NCBI GenBank assembly: GCA_021613335.1
Contig: JAJTWR010000380.1
Coordinates: forward strand, 311,001-375,000
Source: Whitmania pigra
Lineage: Eukaryota; Annelida; Clitellata; Hirudinida; Haemopidae
Reading direction: 5' to 3'
DNA length: 64,000 nucleotides
The notes beneath the pieces are model-generated. The model did not search any database and had not been told where the DNA came from. It saw only the letters and a list, made by a program, of their open reading frames with translations. Shown here piece by piece: positions 1 through 13,547 of the stretch (its first letter is position 1; every line of letters begins with the position of its first letter). The position numbers were made by a program, and so were the translations under genes.

Positions 1-3000
1 TTAGAGATACCCTGACTCGCCTAACGTTGGTACTGCCGTCTACAGGAGAAGGCAGGAGAAAAAGGACGCCGTGGTTTAGGGACATAATGGGGGCTAAACA
101 ACCGGGTACAATGGTCTGCACGTTAGATCGAGTCGGAGAGAGTCTGTGGAGGAAAAAGAATAAATTTCACGCATTCGTAGCTCGACCATTTATATTTTCC
201 GCCTCTTATTGCAATATTGCTCATAACGACCCTTTTATACTGCCTTGCTCAGCTGTGATTGTGGCCGCAGATTCGTCTGTCGCTTCTACGAATCGTCAAT
301 CGCTTCAGACGCCGATGCGGTAGGTGGTAGCCGGTCTGATAAAATGGACCTTTCAAAATGGTTAGGGGGTTGAGCTAATAGCTTGATCAGCATTTTTATG
401 TCCTGGTTTTCGAATGGCCTTCGTCGATGACTCGCTCTTGCAGTCGACAGTAGCTGCCGCAGGAGACGCTGTCGAAGCAACGAATCGAGTAAAAGCAGGC
501 GCCTGGACGGACGCCTCTCTCTAAATGATTCATCTTTGTTTTGGAATTCCTCAAATATCGCTCGTATCTCGAGTTTCTTCGATTGGTTTGATTTATGACC
601 ATCTATGGGTTTTATAGACATTTTAATGAATTGTATTTTCAGATGAGGTTCATCGCCAGTCGACTTTGATGATGATGACGACGACGATGATGACGACGAT
701 GAAGTTCTCGTGAAGAAAGAGGTCTCGAGGTCAGGAGACACCTTATCGGGAATGAATGAAGGATGAAGAAAGAAGCATCTGGTTGCACAAGGATGAGTAA
801 TGGATGGTGATGAAGAATACCTGAATAGTGATGGGTGTGATTATGATGATGATGATGGTGATGATGATGATTATGGTGGGTGGTGATGACGATGATTCTG
901 CTTTCAATAAGAGAAGCGATGATGAGTATAATCTGCTTTGTTGGAAATTCCTAAGAGTTCACGCATAGCTGTTCTTTCTCCATTTTTTGCTGGCTATCCA
1001 CAAGTCATCTCTTATCGAAAAAAGGTTTTCAATTCAGCAATTCATCTGTGGGTGCATGCATGCATCTGCATCTTCATTCATTCTTCAAACGCCTCTTCAT
1101 TTATTTTTTATCTCATTCATTTATTCATTCATTAATGCATGCATTCATTCAAACATGTATTCATACATCCAGTCATCCAGCTATGTATTCACTCAAACAT
1201 TTGTTTACGTATTACAGGTAATCTCTGGATTTATCTGTAGTCGTAGAATTCAATCCAAACTGCTTGCTACCTCTTTCTGTATGTTGTTTTAACACAACAT
1301 TAACAATATGTATTGTACATACTACATTTGTGTTATTTAGGTTGTATATATTAAATATTAAAGTATAATAATGATATGTTAATCGAACATCAGTTTCAGC
1401 ATTAATAATAACATGTGAAAATAAGAATATAGTTATGTTATAAGTAATCATATAAATTGTAATTAATTAAAATTTAGTTATAAATGATGCTAAATAAGTT
1501 TATAGTAAATAATCTACAATTTACACAATTAAATCATTTAACAATACTGATAATTTCAACGTCGAACCGATTACCATTTCAACAACAGCAACAACAACAA
1601 CAACAACATCAATAAACATTGGCCGCATTAACACTTGGTAATGATCCCAATTGACAGTTTTATGCTTTGTTAGTAAACACAATCCCTACTAAAAGCAGTG
1701 TATTTTATTAGCTTTAAAGAATCTTTCAAGCGTTCAAAAGATCTATGCATTGATTCTTTTCTGTCTGTTTGTTTCTTTCTTTGTCTGTCTGTCTGTCTGT
1801 CTATATGCCTGTCCGTCCGTCCATCTATGGATAGCCTGCTGAATAGATTGTCATAGGTGATCATTGCTATTAATGGGTATTGTTGTATCATCATTATTAT
1901 CGTCATCATCATCATAATTTGTTTATTATTATTATTATTATTATTATATTTTTAGTTACACGTGAAAGTGTGTTTTTTCCTTTCGGTCATCATTATTATC
2001 ACCTCTGATCAATGTATCGTCGTCTCTGTCGTCGCCAGTAAGACATTTAATTCATTATTCATGCAAATCAGAATGATGAATATTTAATGAGGATAAATTA
2101 TGCTAATGTTGTCGTTAGTTTTTATTTTTGTTCTGTTGTTTTGCTTTTATCGTTGTTGGTAACGATTCGGCCGTATGTTGCAAGAGAATATATTGCTTTG
2201 GCATTGTTTCGGAATTATTGCAAATTATATCAAAATATATTTAAGATTTTGCATTGTATTAATTAAGAAATTCAAGATTTATTTTCAAACTAAGAATAAA
2301 TGAATGAATATTTATTAATGCGACGTCGATGTTCGCAACCGAGAGTTCTTATATTTCTGTGGTCACGTGATCTGAAAAATATAAAATAAAAATTTGACGG
2401 CGTTGTCGAGCGCAAGTGGCGATAGTTTGGGAGAATTTCTTATATTTATTTCATTATTTTTATTATTTATCTTTTTTCGCCTGTGCTCGTCATATTATTG
2501 CAAGAGTGATATTATTTTTCTATACCTGATTAATCTGAAGACATACTGTTGGTGTTGGTGATGATGTCGATGATGATGGTGGTGATGATGACGACGACGA
2601 TGATGAATTATTTTTTTATCGACCATTGAAAATTATAAAAAGTGCAGTATCTAGCCGCCAACAACAACAACAACTTCTACTACTACTATTACTACTACTG
2701 ACAACAACTCCATCCCATATCAGAACTTTGTCGTTGGCTTTCGAATTTTTTGCGTTGCTTATGGCCGACAATGCAATATCCGAACAGGTCCAATAATTCT
2801 ATTGTTGCTGGTTCTGTTTAAACCGGATCTTATTAATTGAATTCTATTTATTTCAGAATGACGAAAATGAATTTCTTAAAAGTACTTTGCTTTATTTCGT
2901 TTTTTTTTCTTATTTTTGAACTTTTGATCGTTGACTGTTGTTTCTAAAGTTGTTCTTCGTGCAATTTACGACTCCGTCGGTTTTTAGGTCGGTGTTGTCT

Positions 3001-6000
3001 CGACTTCTGTTGACGCGGCTGTCTCCATGTTTGTGATTCGTTGACGTTGTTATTTATTTATTTATTTATGTTGTTGTTGTTGTTGTCAGCCTGTCCTTTC
3101 TCTATCGATTATTGATCATTGACTCACGATTTACAACCGAGACTTGACGACTATCCTTTGTCTTTCTGCCTATATACGTCAAGCTATGCATGTGCCGTTT
3201 CTAAGTAGACTCTGGAAGTTTTCGAGGTCACGTGATACTGATTTCACTTTCTATTCTGTTTGCATGCACTATTTTTTTCTTCTTCAACATACTGCATCAT
3301 TGTTGAGTTTTATGTTGTATTTTTTGCTGTGGTTTTCATGCTAATAAATTTTTCTTAAATTTCATTTGTTCTTGTTTAGTTGTTTATCTGTAAATGAGTG
3401 ATAATTGTCTGTAATTCAAGCTATTTCGTTCGCTTTTTCACATTTCGATGAATGTGAATTGTAATTGTTTTTGTTTTCTGCATTTAATCCAGAATTTAAT
3501 CAATTTAATATTATTTTATAACTCTTGCAGATCTGTACCTTATATCTAATTGGCTAATGTCTTCCAAGGTCTTCCAATAGAATGTTTTTGTAGATATTCA
3601 CAAAAATTTTCCACTGATATATCTATTTTGTTGCATTATTGTCATCAATTTTACGATAACGTCGATATTAATTTAATTTTTTAATTTTTATTATTAAAAA
3701 AATTACTTTTGTATTTTAACTTTTAATTGCATCCCTTATCAAATTCTCTGATCATTAATATTTGGATGCTGATATCTTTTCATGGAGGTTTTGATAACAA
3801 TATCCCATCTTGTGCATGCTGTCCAGTGTCCATGCCGACGTTTGTCTACCTGTCCTAGAAAAAGTATTTCTGCTTTCTCACCGCTTTTGATTAAGTTTTT
3901 ATTTTTTAGTAATTAATTTTTAAATAATTAGTTTCTAAATAATTTCTGTACAATGACATGTCTACTTTCTACTAGTTGTGTTTGTTCATTTTGTTTTGAC
4001 ACAAACAAAAAACTGCAAATTTACGTCTCGATATGCAACTCAAAAATGTGATGACTTCCCTGATGTTTCTTTATTTCAGTCGGTCAGTAACTCTCAAGGC
4101 CGAACAGTTCAAAATTTGAACCGAAAATCTTCTGTGAAATTCTTTTTTTTTTCTTTTGAAAATTTTCGTTTCATACAATCTCATCTGAAGGAACTCATTC
4201 GCTGTCACGAGATTTTTGTCATTTTCAAAAATGATCTTTTGAAAACGTTTTTCCTTTATTTTTTGTAACTATCAGTCTTCCATTTTTTTGACACTTACAG
4301 TCGATCGGAGCTTGTTTGTACAATGCTCTCCGGGACATTATGACCGCCCTTTTGCAGAAAAAACAGTAGTAAGTGATTGTAAAATCTTTAAAATGCGTTG
4401 CCATCTCCCGTTTGAGAAGGTTTGAGTTTTTGCGAGGGCGGTGAAGAAAAATGATAGCTATTTTTGATAGAGAAAACTTTTGGGTGTAATTGCATCTCTT
4501 ATTTCTGTCCCATTTCAGTGATACGTATACATATATTTATACATACACGTATACTTATATATACATATATATAAAAATATATATTTTGTTTCCTTTTTAA
4601 TGGTGTAGTTCTTTTCCCCTATCAGTCTTTTGGTCTTTGTTTGCCACGAAAAGCCCTTTGCGAGGATGTTCCGTCGTCAACCGTCCACTCCCGACACAAG
4701 CAATTACTCAACTATAGCTTTTCCTTCCTTGTTTATTTCTGGTTTTTGCCATTTTATTTTACAAAATTCATCGTACACTTTTTTTCTGTATTATCTCACT
4801 TCAGCAGTGCATTGAATTTTACTTGTGTTTACTATTACGTGGCGTTCTCGCTCGACTTTCTATGCCTGGATTTTTCGTGGCTTTTTTGATCTGTATTTAG
4901 CGGTACTAGAATTCTGTTTTGTTTCTTATCAGGTCAGTGAAAACTGAGGCGTAATTTTCTGGATTTTCGGCTTACTATCGATTACTGTCCAACCCACTGG
5001 TCTTTGCTGATAATCATCAAAGTTTTAGCTCTTATCCTATCCTCTCATCTAGAGATAAGAGATTAATAGTGAGAAAATCAAAACAAGAGTACACATATTT
5101 TGTTCATTCTTTGCATTAGTCATTTATAACAAGAAATCCTCATTTTTTAAGATGTATTTTGTCAATGTCAAAGGATTACCTCATATTTTAAGTTGTATTT
5201 AGATAAAGACATCGGAGTAGTTTTTTGATAGTTTGTTTAAAAGCTCCTTTTGCATCCACGTTTTCATATTTTTCGTTCATATTTATATTTCGACTGTCTT
5301 TATTTCAATAAATAATTTGGAAAAGACCATTCGCAAATTAGTTTTATCGTCCAAAGCTCCACGTTTCCCCTCGAGGGAAGCAGACGCCTAATCTAAACAA
5401 TTTAAAAGTGGATCGATATTATAGCGCCTCGTTCGAAATATTTAGCGGAGGCTATTTGTGTTGCGTTTTTTTTAAATCGGCAACATTTTTCTGTTGATTG
5501 TTTACAATTTTCTTTTTATGAATTTTATTTCTTTCGAACAAACCGTCCTATGATGCTTGCGCTTTTTAGACGATTTTTCCCGGGGTGAATTTCTTTTTTT
5601 TTAATATTTTAGACAAACGTTTCATGAGCATGAACTCCACTAGTTACTTTCATTTTTTTCCTGGAAGAGAAAAAAACTATTTCGCGGAGAACTGTTGCTT
5701 CTGCTAACCATCATCTTCGTCATCTGTCCGACTGTTTAGTGAATTGTACTTGTTAGGAAGTTGCTACTCATCGTTGTTAAAGCATTTATCGAAGCAGGAG
5801 CAACTTATGTCGTTGTTATTAATATTATTAATTGCTATTATTCGTATTATTTCACGTTCGACGCTGTCAGCGAAATAGAATTATTTTAATGTGTATTTTT
5901 GAGAATAAATAGACGGTTTCAACTGAATAAAAGAAAGTTTTTGGAATTTCTGTCTTTATTCATTTTGTTTAGCTTCGAACCACATAACAATAATCCACTT

Positions 6001-8300
6001 GGACGATCACAAAAAAAAAACATCGGCAGTCGATCAAAGCTAAACGAACTATATTCAAAAATTTTAATAAAGCGCGCTCTCGGCGGAACTGAAATCAAAG
6101 AAGAAAAATTGATCGGAGACTTTTCGGTGCGAATATTTTTTTTTACAGGCAAGGGCCGTAAAATTCCGACGCCTCGTTCGATAAATCCTGGGAAGAAAAA
6201 TTAATCAGACCATCGGAAGCAATCGGTGGACAGGCTGATTGCCGACGCTGTGGCATGAAGATGAGAGCGCTCTGAGAGTCAAAACGTCAAGTAGAGTAAC
6301 AGTCTGTCAACTCAGAGCACGGATGATTGGATGGAAAACAAATTTCAAAAACATCCATTATCTCTATCCAGCGCCCGGATGGATACGCAGTGACGTCACT
6401 TCCGAGTTATTGCCGAGAGTTTGAAACTCCTAGTTTTACGTCTGGTGCTCGTTTTGACGATGATTGTGTTAGGCATGACATGAGACGATGTAGGCCAGCT
6501 TATGAGCATCAGGATGGCTCTAATAAAGCCGACAATTGAAATAATATTTGCTAATAAAAATAATAGTAACCTAACGTAAAGTTTGTGGTAAATTAGCAGT
6601 GACAACAGCAGTAACGTGGAAATTAATGTAACACTTCAAATTATTACTTCCATCAAATTCAAGTTAATAACGAATAATAATCAGAAAACATGGAAAGGAA
6701 GGTGAAGGTTGAATTTATTTGTTGTTACAATTAAAGATGGTTTTGAAGCTTTTAAAACAAACGCAATTCTTGTACTACATTAGCTTAAAAATCTAACTGT
6801 TATTAATTTTACTTAACCTAAATCTAGTAAAATAAGTATTAATTATAATATTCCCATTAATCACTGGATAATATTCAATTTTAACAAATTCAGAAAAGAA
6901 ATTTCAATTTAAATCAACCATCCAGCAGTTGCATCAAACAACGGGGGATGATCCGACCTGTCACATCCATGGGTGGGACGACCTTTCCTGGGAAATCCCA
7001 CTCCGTCACGGAACACCATCCATTCAAACATTCCTCCTCCTTTTTTTCCGTTTCTTCTTCTTCTTTCTCTTCTTGGAAGTCCAACTATTTGAAGGCGTAG
7101 ATTTATTTTCCTGACTCTTTTGATTGTATTCCCGGTTTTAATAAATTCCTCCTGTGACACTTGAAGATTTCAAAACAAAACTTTATGCAAATGATGCTAA
7201 AATTAAATTTAGGCGGTATTTAACCGACAACTTCTTGTTTTCAGTGGAAGGACAGAGGAATGTTAAATATGTTAGAGCGGGGTTAATATCAAAGAGTTCC
7301 CAGAGTGGTTTGAGATGATCAGAAAATTAAGAAAACTGAAATTTATCATGAATGTCTACTGTTTTCCCTGTTTAAATTCAAGAAATTGCTGTTAAAATCT
7401 GCTCCTCAAACTTCAAAGGATACCTCTGACCAGAATCGCCGACAGAAATTTCGGGGTCCGTGGATGCTCTGCCTATATAATAAATATATATTATATTATT
7501 ATAATTATATCAAATCGGAAAAGCAAAAATAATGTATTATCAACAACATTATCGCCATCATCAGCCATCGTCATCTTTTTGGTCATCGTCTTCTTCATCA
7601 TCATCATCATCATCATCATCGTCTTAAAGTCAATTAAGTAACTTCCTAGTTCGTCTCTCGCTGAAGATAGGCAATGAAACTCAACAGGAGCGAAGAGGAA
7701 TTTGATTTGTCCACGTGACAATCATTTCTGATATTAGTTGTCAACTTCTTGACGGACGACCCTGTACGGGAAGAAAAATTGATGCGAGGGGTTAGTGATG
7801 TGGGCCAGTTGGTGGGTGGTTATTAGGGTGGATTGGATGAGTGGTTCTAAAGGTTAGGAAATCATAACATTAATTGTAATAATGAAATTATATGATATTA
7901 CTGTTATTACTATTTATTTCAAATGTCATCAAAAGAGATGAATATTACAACAATCTGAATTCATGAAGATATGGGATAAAACGTTGCAATTACAAAATGA
8001 ATATAAATTATTCTAATAATTAAAGCACTTTTATATATTCATATTAGTAGAATTTAAAATATTTTACGATTATCATTAATTGACACCAAAGACCAGAATC
8101 AGCATCATTTTATTCTTAGACATGAAGTCCAAGCTTATAAAGAGTCTTGAGGCTTTTGAGTTTTATTTCGTTAATAATGGCGAACCCAGTTTGAAACACG
8201 ATGGGAGCAACAATTGGGGGAGATGATGCGGAATAGAAAGAAGATGGTGAGGGCTAATGACGGTCCGCAGGGTTGATCTTCATACGTGAATGAGGCTGGC
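1..8300. other. AT-rich noncoding region, no supported gene
   Basis: No exon series with matching splice phases or recognisable protein family is visible here. The longest open frame (minus strand, 286-741, 151 codons) contains a poly-Ser run made by a GAT/GAC microsatellite and has no family resemblance, so I do not call it a gene. Short ATG/GAT, CAA and ATT microsatellites occur near 845-880, 1575-1610, 1925-1950, 2560-2605, 2660-2700 and 7590-7622. Two identical 11-bp E-box contexts lie at 2361 and 3226, and a perfect CRE palindrome at 6391-6398. The region could be a long intron or intergenic DNA. Confidence 0.5.
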
Positions 8301-8329
8301 TGACGATTAATGTTCCAATGTATCGGGCG

Positions 8330-8575
8330 CTTTATACAGAAACCGCTTGTCACTTTCGTCCATCCATCTATAGAGACCAACCCAATCATCTATCCCATCT
8401 ATCCGTTTATCATCCATCTATATGTCCACCCTTCCAATCTTCAATAGCTTTATTCTCTTCATCCGCTCGCCTGCCCATCTATCCACCAACGCACCCCATT
8501 CCACCCCATCCACCCACCCGTCCACCCCATCAATCTACCCATACATCCACTCATCCATCCACCCATTCATCCATT
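8330..8575 (+). repeat. Degenerate CATC-type microsatellite
   Basis: The stretch is built from imperfect CATC, CACC and CATT tetramers, including runs of CCACCC. It appears to be an old decayed tetranucleotide array of the same type as the cleaner array at 9011. The open frame across it is a product of the repeat. Confidence 0.6.
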
Positions 8576-9010
8576 AGATCAGCCAAACCCCGATGGCCCT
8601 GACTGCTCTCCAAATGCCAATCCTTTTGCTTGGTTGAAAGATCTTAGGCCAGTACCTCATTGTAATGTATCACCAAGGCTGCTCTGTCGGGCGTTCATCT
8701 TCTAGCGTTTGACCTTTTCCATTTATTTGTCTATCTATCTGTTTTGGTTAAATGTTTATTATTATATAGTTAATTTAGTTAAATATTTAGAAAGTTATTT
8801 AGATAGATATTTGGTTAATCAAATTTTTTATATAAAACTTATTAAGGATAATGTTTCCTATAATCAAAAAATTGTTCTTCCGGACAAAATGAGACAAAAT
8901 TTACTATTCATAATGAGTCAATCATTTGCAGTATTAATAACATATATATTAAAAGTTTTATAAAATAAAATTAAAATATTAACTTTCAAATGTTGAGTTC
9001 ATCCATCTAA

Positions 9011-9158
9011 TCATCCATCCATCCATCCATCCATCCATCCATCCATCCATCCATCCATCCATCCATCCATCCATCCATCCATCCATCCATCCATCCATCC
9101 ATCCATCCATCCGTCCGTCCGTCCGTCCGTCCATCCTTCCATCCATCCTTCCATCCAT

Positions 9159-9194
<36 letters not shown>

Positions 9195-9238
9195 CTATCC
9201 GTCCATCCGTCCATCCGTCCTTCCATCCATCTTTCCAT
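9011..9238 (+). repeat. (ATCC)n tetranucleotide microsatellite, about 228 bp
   Basis: Pure ATCC units run from about 9011 to 9112, followed by interrupted units in which GTCC and TTCC replace ATCC. Because a 4-bp unit without stop codons reads through in all frames, the minus strand shows long frames of a repeated Trp-Met-Asp-Gly tetrapeptide. These are not genes. Confidence 0.95.
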
Positions 9239-10082
9239 TAAACTAAAATCATCAGTCCATCGACCTCTCTAACAGTGGCACTCAATCCCCATAAATTGCC
9301 ACTGAATCAATGAATTTGTTCTTATTGGTTGATCGTTGGGTTATTTGGATATTTTAAGACGACACGGAAATCTCCTGCCTTTGGATCTTATGTAGCGCTT
9401 CACATGAAGATATAACAGAATATAATGCATGCAAGACGCAGTAATATGTAATATTATAATATAAGTACTTTTATATAATAATAAATTCATATAATGTACT
9501 GTAATGGATATTATACATCTAATTGTGTATATTTATATAATTATGTAATATTTGAAGACCGTATTCTATTTACAACAACTAGTGCGACACAAAACAATAA
9601 CCGACACAATCACAAACAAACGACAAAAACAACATTGGTTTCCATGACAACATATCAACATATTCAACAACAACAACAAATAAAAACCATATCCATGGCA
9701 ACAACAACTACTTTTCCGGGGCAAAGACAGCAACTAATAAAACAGAACCTGAATAGCAATGACAACGATTACTGCAACACCATCTCCACGAAAATAACGA
9801 CAACAACAACAACAGCAACAATCGTGGTTTCGAATTGATTGCAGTCTCACACTTCGAGAGGCATCTTCATCTTTTTTATCTTATTCTTCTTACAGCCCAG
9901 AAAATATTTGTCCAATAAAATGACGACAATTTATTGTTAAATCCATGCAATTCTTGTGATTCAAAAAAGCCTTCGTCAGCGTGAGGATGATTGTTTGGAA
10001 AAAATCGATTGATTGACGGAAGCATTAAGAATGAGTGTGGTCGTTGCTCAGAAAGAAGTCAATAATACTTTGGAGTTGTGAT
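9239..10082. other. Noncoding gap, CAA-rich in part
   Basis: I see no gene. Roughly 9590-9830 is enriched in CAA/ACA triplets, which gives an apparent Thr/Gln/Asn-rich open frame (9494-9838 plus) with no domain and no splice context. Confidence 0.5.
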
Positions 10083-10106
10083 GATAATAATAATAATAAT
10101 AATAAC

Positions 10107-10197
<91 letters not shown>

Positions 10198-10220
10198 CAA
10201 CAACAACAACAATAACAACT
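10083..10220 (+). repeat. (AAT)n trinucleotide microsatellite
   Basis: AAT units fill most of 10083-10196 with single-base interruptions, followed by AAC units to about 10220. Long Asn, Ile and Leu homopolymer frames on both strands are repeat products. Confidence 0.95.
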
Positions 10221-12894
10221 TCAACGACCACCACAACTTGATAAACCTAATAATAAGGAACATTAAAATAAACCGAATTTGGAGAGATGATAAGTCGAAG
10301 TGAGAGTGGAAAAAATCGATATCTCCTATCTTCTCCGATCGCTTATTTGTCTTGGGACGAACCGTTATCTCCCGCGCATCAGTCCGAAGAACGGGGCGCG
10401 CCTCATAATTTTCCAGATAAGAACACGTCTGCTCCATTGAGAGACAAGTAAAAGTAACGAGCTGGATCTTGTAACGACCTCAGAGTAGGAGTAACGTAAG
10501 AGAGTCGCGTAAAGAGAAGTGCGAGTAAATGCGAGTGTGTTGTAATGACAAGTTACAAGTAAAAGTAATTATTTCGTTGACAACAAAGTAAATGTGAATG
10601 TAATATCACGTAAGGTAATGAAATATAGAGTAATTAAGGTAATTTAATGTAAGCAAATGATTGTAAGTTGGAGAAATAGTAAACACCATGAATAAGTCGA
10701 ATAAGTAAGTAGTTAATAAATAAATAAAAATATAAATAATTAAAATCATGACAGTTTTATAATTTTTCATTACCTTAAATTAAATTATTTACTTTCGTTA
10801 ATAGACATGAATATTAACAAAATTATTTAGCAATGCTAAGTAAGAAATAAAATAATTATATTAAATTCGCCCGACAAATTATGATATTTGATAAATAAAC
10901 AAGACCAATATCAGCAACGACAAAAACAAAAACTGAATAAATACTCGTTGGCTGCAGAACATCTTCTGAAACATGTAGCCGTGAAAATGCTGGAAGAAAT
11001 AAAAAAATAAAATAAAAAAAAAGAGAAGAGAGATATTGATGAGAGAAGTGAGTGCATACGAATACCAATGAGCTGGAGGCGCCGAAATTGAACAGGTTCG
11101 AGAGGAGGGACAGTGACAAGCAGCAGAACTGAGAAGGAAGCAACAACACCGAGACATATCCAACCATGTGAAATAAGACTTTGATAAACATTCTTTGGGA
11201 CCAGAGAACAGTTAAACTAAAATCACCGTAAACAGTGTACGATGCTGGTTTTACGAATAAAATCTTTGACTGGAAAAATTATCCAAAACACATCTGCTGC
11301 TCCTAAATGCAGTATCATTCCAACCATTCCAGGCTTTGGCAATAAAAAATGTTAGGATTAAATTTAAAGATGGAGAAAGGTGATTCGCTGATAAATGAAT
11401 GATAAATGAACAGAATGTTAAATTGCGATGGAGATCTTTCTCATTGGAAATCGAGGAGAAAACTTTTTTTAATGATTTCTTTTAAATTTTATTAATTTTA
11501 TTGATGACTCGATCACATTCCGTGGATTAATAATTTAAAATAATATTTTTAAAGGAATTGTTAATTATTATTAATAATATTTATTGTTTATTAATTTATT
11601 AATTTCTGATATACCATATTAAATTATTAAATCGATTTAGCATTTGTAATTGATAATTTATTAATAACAAATTCATTAATTAAACTCTTTAGCAATATCA
11701 AATCATTACAAATTAAAATCATTTTAAATGATAAAAGAAATGAATAACCTGTTAACATAATTTTTTTAAAAAGGTTTTTATTTCAGAACAATAACATTAA
11801 GTTCATAAAGTCGCAAAACAGCGCAGGAAAGTAACAGACTTAACTCTTAACTTGAATATAATCAACCATTATTTGTTATGCTTTATTTTGTGCACATTAA
11901 CATAATAATTACATTAATGATTAATGTTATTATTATTATTAATTAATTAATTAAGGGAAATAATAAATATACAAGTATGATTAATAATACAAAAATAAAC
12001 AAAACACAGACACAATAGTAGAAAAAAATATTATTATTAGAAAATGAGCGAGCGCATGATGCCAGAATAGAGGGCGGACTAGGCGCCAAGATGGATGGAG
12101 GATCTGATGGAAAGAAAGATAAAGAACGAGAGGAGAGATAATGAAGTTTCTAGGAAGGGGAGATGAGGCGCTAGATAAGGGAACGAGCGACTTGCGTCTG
12201 TCATACATCTCTATTGCTCAGTCGGCGTCAAGAATAACGAGCCACGTGTCAAAAAGGCACAGTTTTTTATCTAAACGACTCGCTCCCCTGATATCCACTC
12301 ATTAAGCATGAGAGACGAAGGCAGGACTGTGGGTGGACGTGTGAGTGGTTGACTAGTCTGGTAAATGTCGATGCTAATTTTTACAGTGGGCATTTGGCTT
12401 TAGTGTGGAACTTGTCGAATCTGGTTTCTCTTAAAATGCCTTAGATGTTTTTTATAAAAATACAACTATAAGTAAAAACACAGTGATTATTTAAAATAAC
12501 AAATTATTATTTATAAAAATTTTATTTCATTATTAATATTATTGTGCAAATAATGATTTGATGCAAGCTTACTAGATCTCATTAAAAACACCTTCACCCA
12601 CTGAAACATTCATTCACTCACTCATTCATTCACCCCAGTGCATGGCTCCTCCCTCAAAGTCCACCCTAAATTTTCATATTCCGAACGACCGATAGAGGTC
12701 GACTAGAAAAGTTTGTTCTGTGTGCGTGTCCTTAAGTTTGTTCTGCGTGCGTGTCCTTATGTTTGTGCGTGTGCGAGTGCTTCGTAGGGGGAATTATTCT
12801 CGCCTGGAGAGACCAACTCTTTGTTATATTGCAACTCGGGCCGATGCAATCAATTCCACTACCGCTTGCCAAGGTGATTTATGACCGAAGCGAT

Positions 12895-13069
12895 GTAACC
12901 ACGGCTCGTAACCATGGAAACTCACTCGCCACCTAGCAACCGCAGCACTCCCTGCAATGCGCCGAGGAGGGCCCCTAGCAACTGTTACCAAGACCATTTA
13001 CCGGTCTCCAATGAGAGCACGCCAAAAGCTACCGTAGTAACGCTGTGATCACGTGTCAGAGGGGCAACC
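12895..13069 (+). promoter_or_regulatory. Cluster of RFX X-box-like motifs
   Basis: Within 175 bp there are two full X-box-like palindromes (12908-12921 GTAACCATGGAAAC and 13028-13041 GCTACCGTAGTAAC). There is also a paired half-site (12977-12989 AGCAACTGTTACC) and three further half-sites (12895 GTAACC, 12935 AGCAACC, 13063 GGCAACC). RFX factors bind GTNRCC followed after 0-3 bases by RGYAAC, and in animals they drive ciliary genes. That this cluster is functional is inference; no start site was identified next to it. Confidence 0.4.
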
Positions 13070-13535
13070 GTGGTTTCGCGGTTGATTAGTTCCTACTTTA
13101 TGAACTCGAGCCACGTGTGCTCTTGGTTCGCAATAAAATGGCCATAAAAGTTAGCAGCATCATGTCGCCCCTCCATACTTGTTGATATTATTTAACACGT
13201 TCTCCTCGCATTGAAAATATGTGATTATTCAATATTTCATTTGTTAATGTATAAAATCATATTATGAAATTGCATCTGCATAAAAATAATAATTTTTTAT
13301 TACAGCATTTATTAATTAACAATAACTAACCACCGAATCATTATTCACATAAATATATAAATAAATAATTATTAATACTAAGTAAATGAATAAATATACA
13401 AATAGCTAAATTATATTGCATAAATAATAATAAAACCATCCAAAGAAAATAGGCAACAGCGACTACGGCTCATCTCCGTGCCCCTTCACACCATCCCCCC
13501 CAAGGGAGCCATAAAGGGTCGACCGTGTTAGCGCC

Positions 13536-13547
13536 CACGTGACGTCA
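13536..13547 (+). promoter_or_regulatory. Composite E-box/CRE element
   Basis: CACGTGACGTCA joins an E-box (CACGTG) and a full CRE palindrome (TGACGTCA), sharing bases. The identical 12-mer on the opposite strand occurs again at 46950-46961. bZIP (CREB/ATF) and bHLH (USF/MYC-type) proteins bind the two halves. It lies in a GC-richer patch. Confidence 0.4.

Noticed and set aside
286..741. 151-codon minus-strand frame
   Set aside because: Its N-terminal Ser run comes from a GAC/GAT microsatellite, and the rest has low-complexity Arg/Leu stretches, no domain and no matching neighbour exons.
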